A DNA stretch of 64,000 nt from Brevirhabdus sp. (GTDB lineage: Bacteria; Pseudomonadota; Alphaproteobacteria; Rhodobacterales; Rhodobacteraceae), in contig JAGXFH010000031.1 in the NCBI GenBank assembly GCA_024637315.1, positions 1 to 64,000 on the forward strand, in the 5' to 3' direction. The position numbers and the translations under genes are program-made. Every line of letters starts with the position of its first letter. The stretch's first letter is position 1. The notes under the pieces are model-generated. The model made no database searches and was not told the DNA's origin. It saw nothing but the letters and a program-made list of their open reading frames with translations. This document shows, in pieces, positions 62,841-64,000 of the stretch.

Positions 62841-62869
62841 TGCGCGCATGGATAGATCACATATGATCG
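62841..62869. promoter_or_regulatory. Paired palindromes between the Lrp genes and ilvC
   Basis: A perfect 10-bp palindrome ATGCGCGCAT (62841-62850) and an inverted repeat GATCA-CATA-TGATC (62856-62869) lie side by side between divergent genes. Lrp/AsnC proteins bind such sites, so these are candidate operators. This is inference from sequence symmetry and position. Confidence 0.45.
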
Positions 62870-62939
62870 AATAAATGTCTATATCACCCTCTTCAATCGC
62901 CCCGATTGACCTATGCTCGCCACAAACAACCGCATCTGA

Positions 62940-63974
<1,035 letters not shown>

Positions 63975-64000
63975 TGCGCTGGTAGCTCTGGGGTCTGGCG

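Overview
The window is a GC-rich chromosomal stretch of an alphaproteobacterium, most likely a denitrifying member of the Rhodobacterales. This is inferred from the interleaved his locus, the clade I type nosRZDFYLX cluster, the fused MrpAB antiporter, the paired Lrp/AsnC genes beside ilvC, and the cytochrome c oxidase and cbb3 oxidase sequences. No rRNA operon, prophage, intact insertion sequence or CRISPR array is visible. Four tRNA genes are present: Gly-GCC, Tyr-GUA, Gly-UCC and Leu-GAG.

Layout. 0-10.6 kb: a secreted protein cut by the left edge, a TerC-type membrane protein, tRNA-Gly, a stand-alone Lrp ligand-binding domain, an MFS transporter with a His-rich tail, then hisB-hisH-hisA-hisF-hisE. 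Three secreted-protein genes (two DUF2147, one DUF302) sit on the opposite strand between the his genes. A CoA-binding protein, a Tat-exported YHS protein, rlmB and tRNA-Tyr follow. 10.9-22 kb: a divergon for life with NO and little oxygen. One arm is truncated haemoglobin, RIC/YtfE-like di-iron protein, a 5-formyl-THF cyclo-ligase paralogue, ubiT, ubiU, ubiV (oxygen-independent ubiquinone hydroxylation) and nnrS. The other arm is an NsrR-like regulator overlapping ccoN, then ccoO, ccoQ, ccoP, a small membrane protein, a DUF2189 protein, ccoS and two small soluble proteins. 22-31.4 kb: a second Rrf2/NsrR regulator divergent from nosR-nosZ-nosD-nosF-nosY-nosL-nosX, with a perfect FNR/Dnr-type box in the shared promoter. 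32.3-38.3 kb: the mrpA(B)CDEFG cation/proton antiporter operon. 38.4-40.5 kb: an SBP56/methanethiol-oxidase-like protein coupled to a membrane protein.

41-64 kb: mainly housekeeping genes. These include an MsbA-like exporter, a BON-LysM protein, an acyl-CoA synthetase, tRNA-Leu beside an NHL-repeat gene remnant, a peptidoglycan-binding-domain protein, lipB, a membrane or periplasmic cytochrome c, aa3 oxidase subunit I, a D-amino-acid dehydrogenase, yqeY, carA, a c-di-GMP-domain glycosyltransferase, a GntR regulator, a pyrimidine 5'-nucleotidase, a UbiH/COQ6 hydroxylase, a class V aminotransferase, two coupled Lrp regulators and ilvC. A broken c'-type cytochrome gene with two frameshifts and one stop lies at 53.6-54.1 kb.

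How it fits together: the cell can respire oxygen through aa3 and cbb3 oxidases, reduce N2O with NosZ, keep making ubiquinone without O2 through UbiTUV, and repair or buffer NO damage with RIC, haemoglobin and NnrS. Nitrite and NO reductase genes are not in the window. All functions are read from sequence features and family knowledge; no database search was run.
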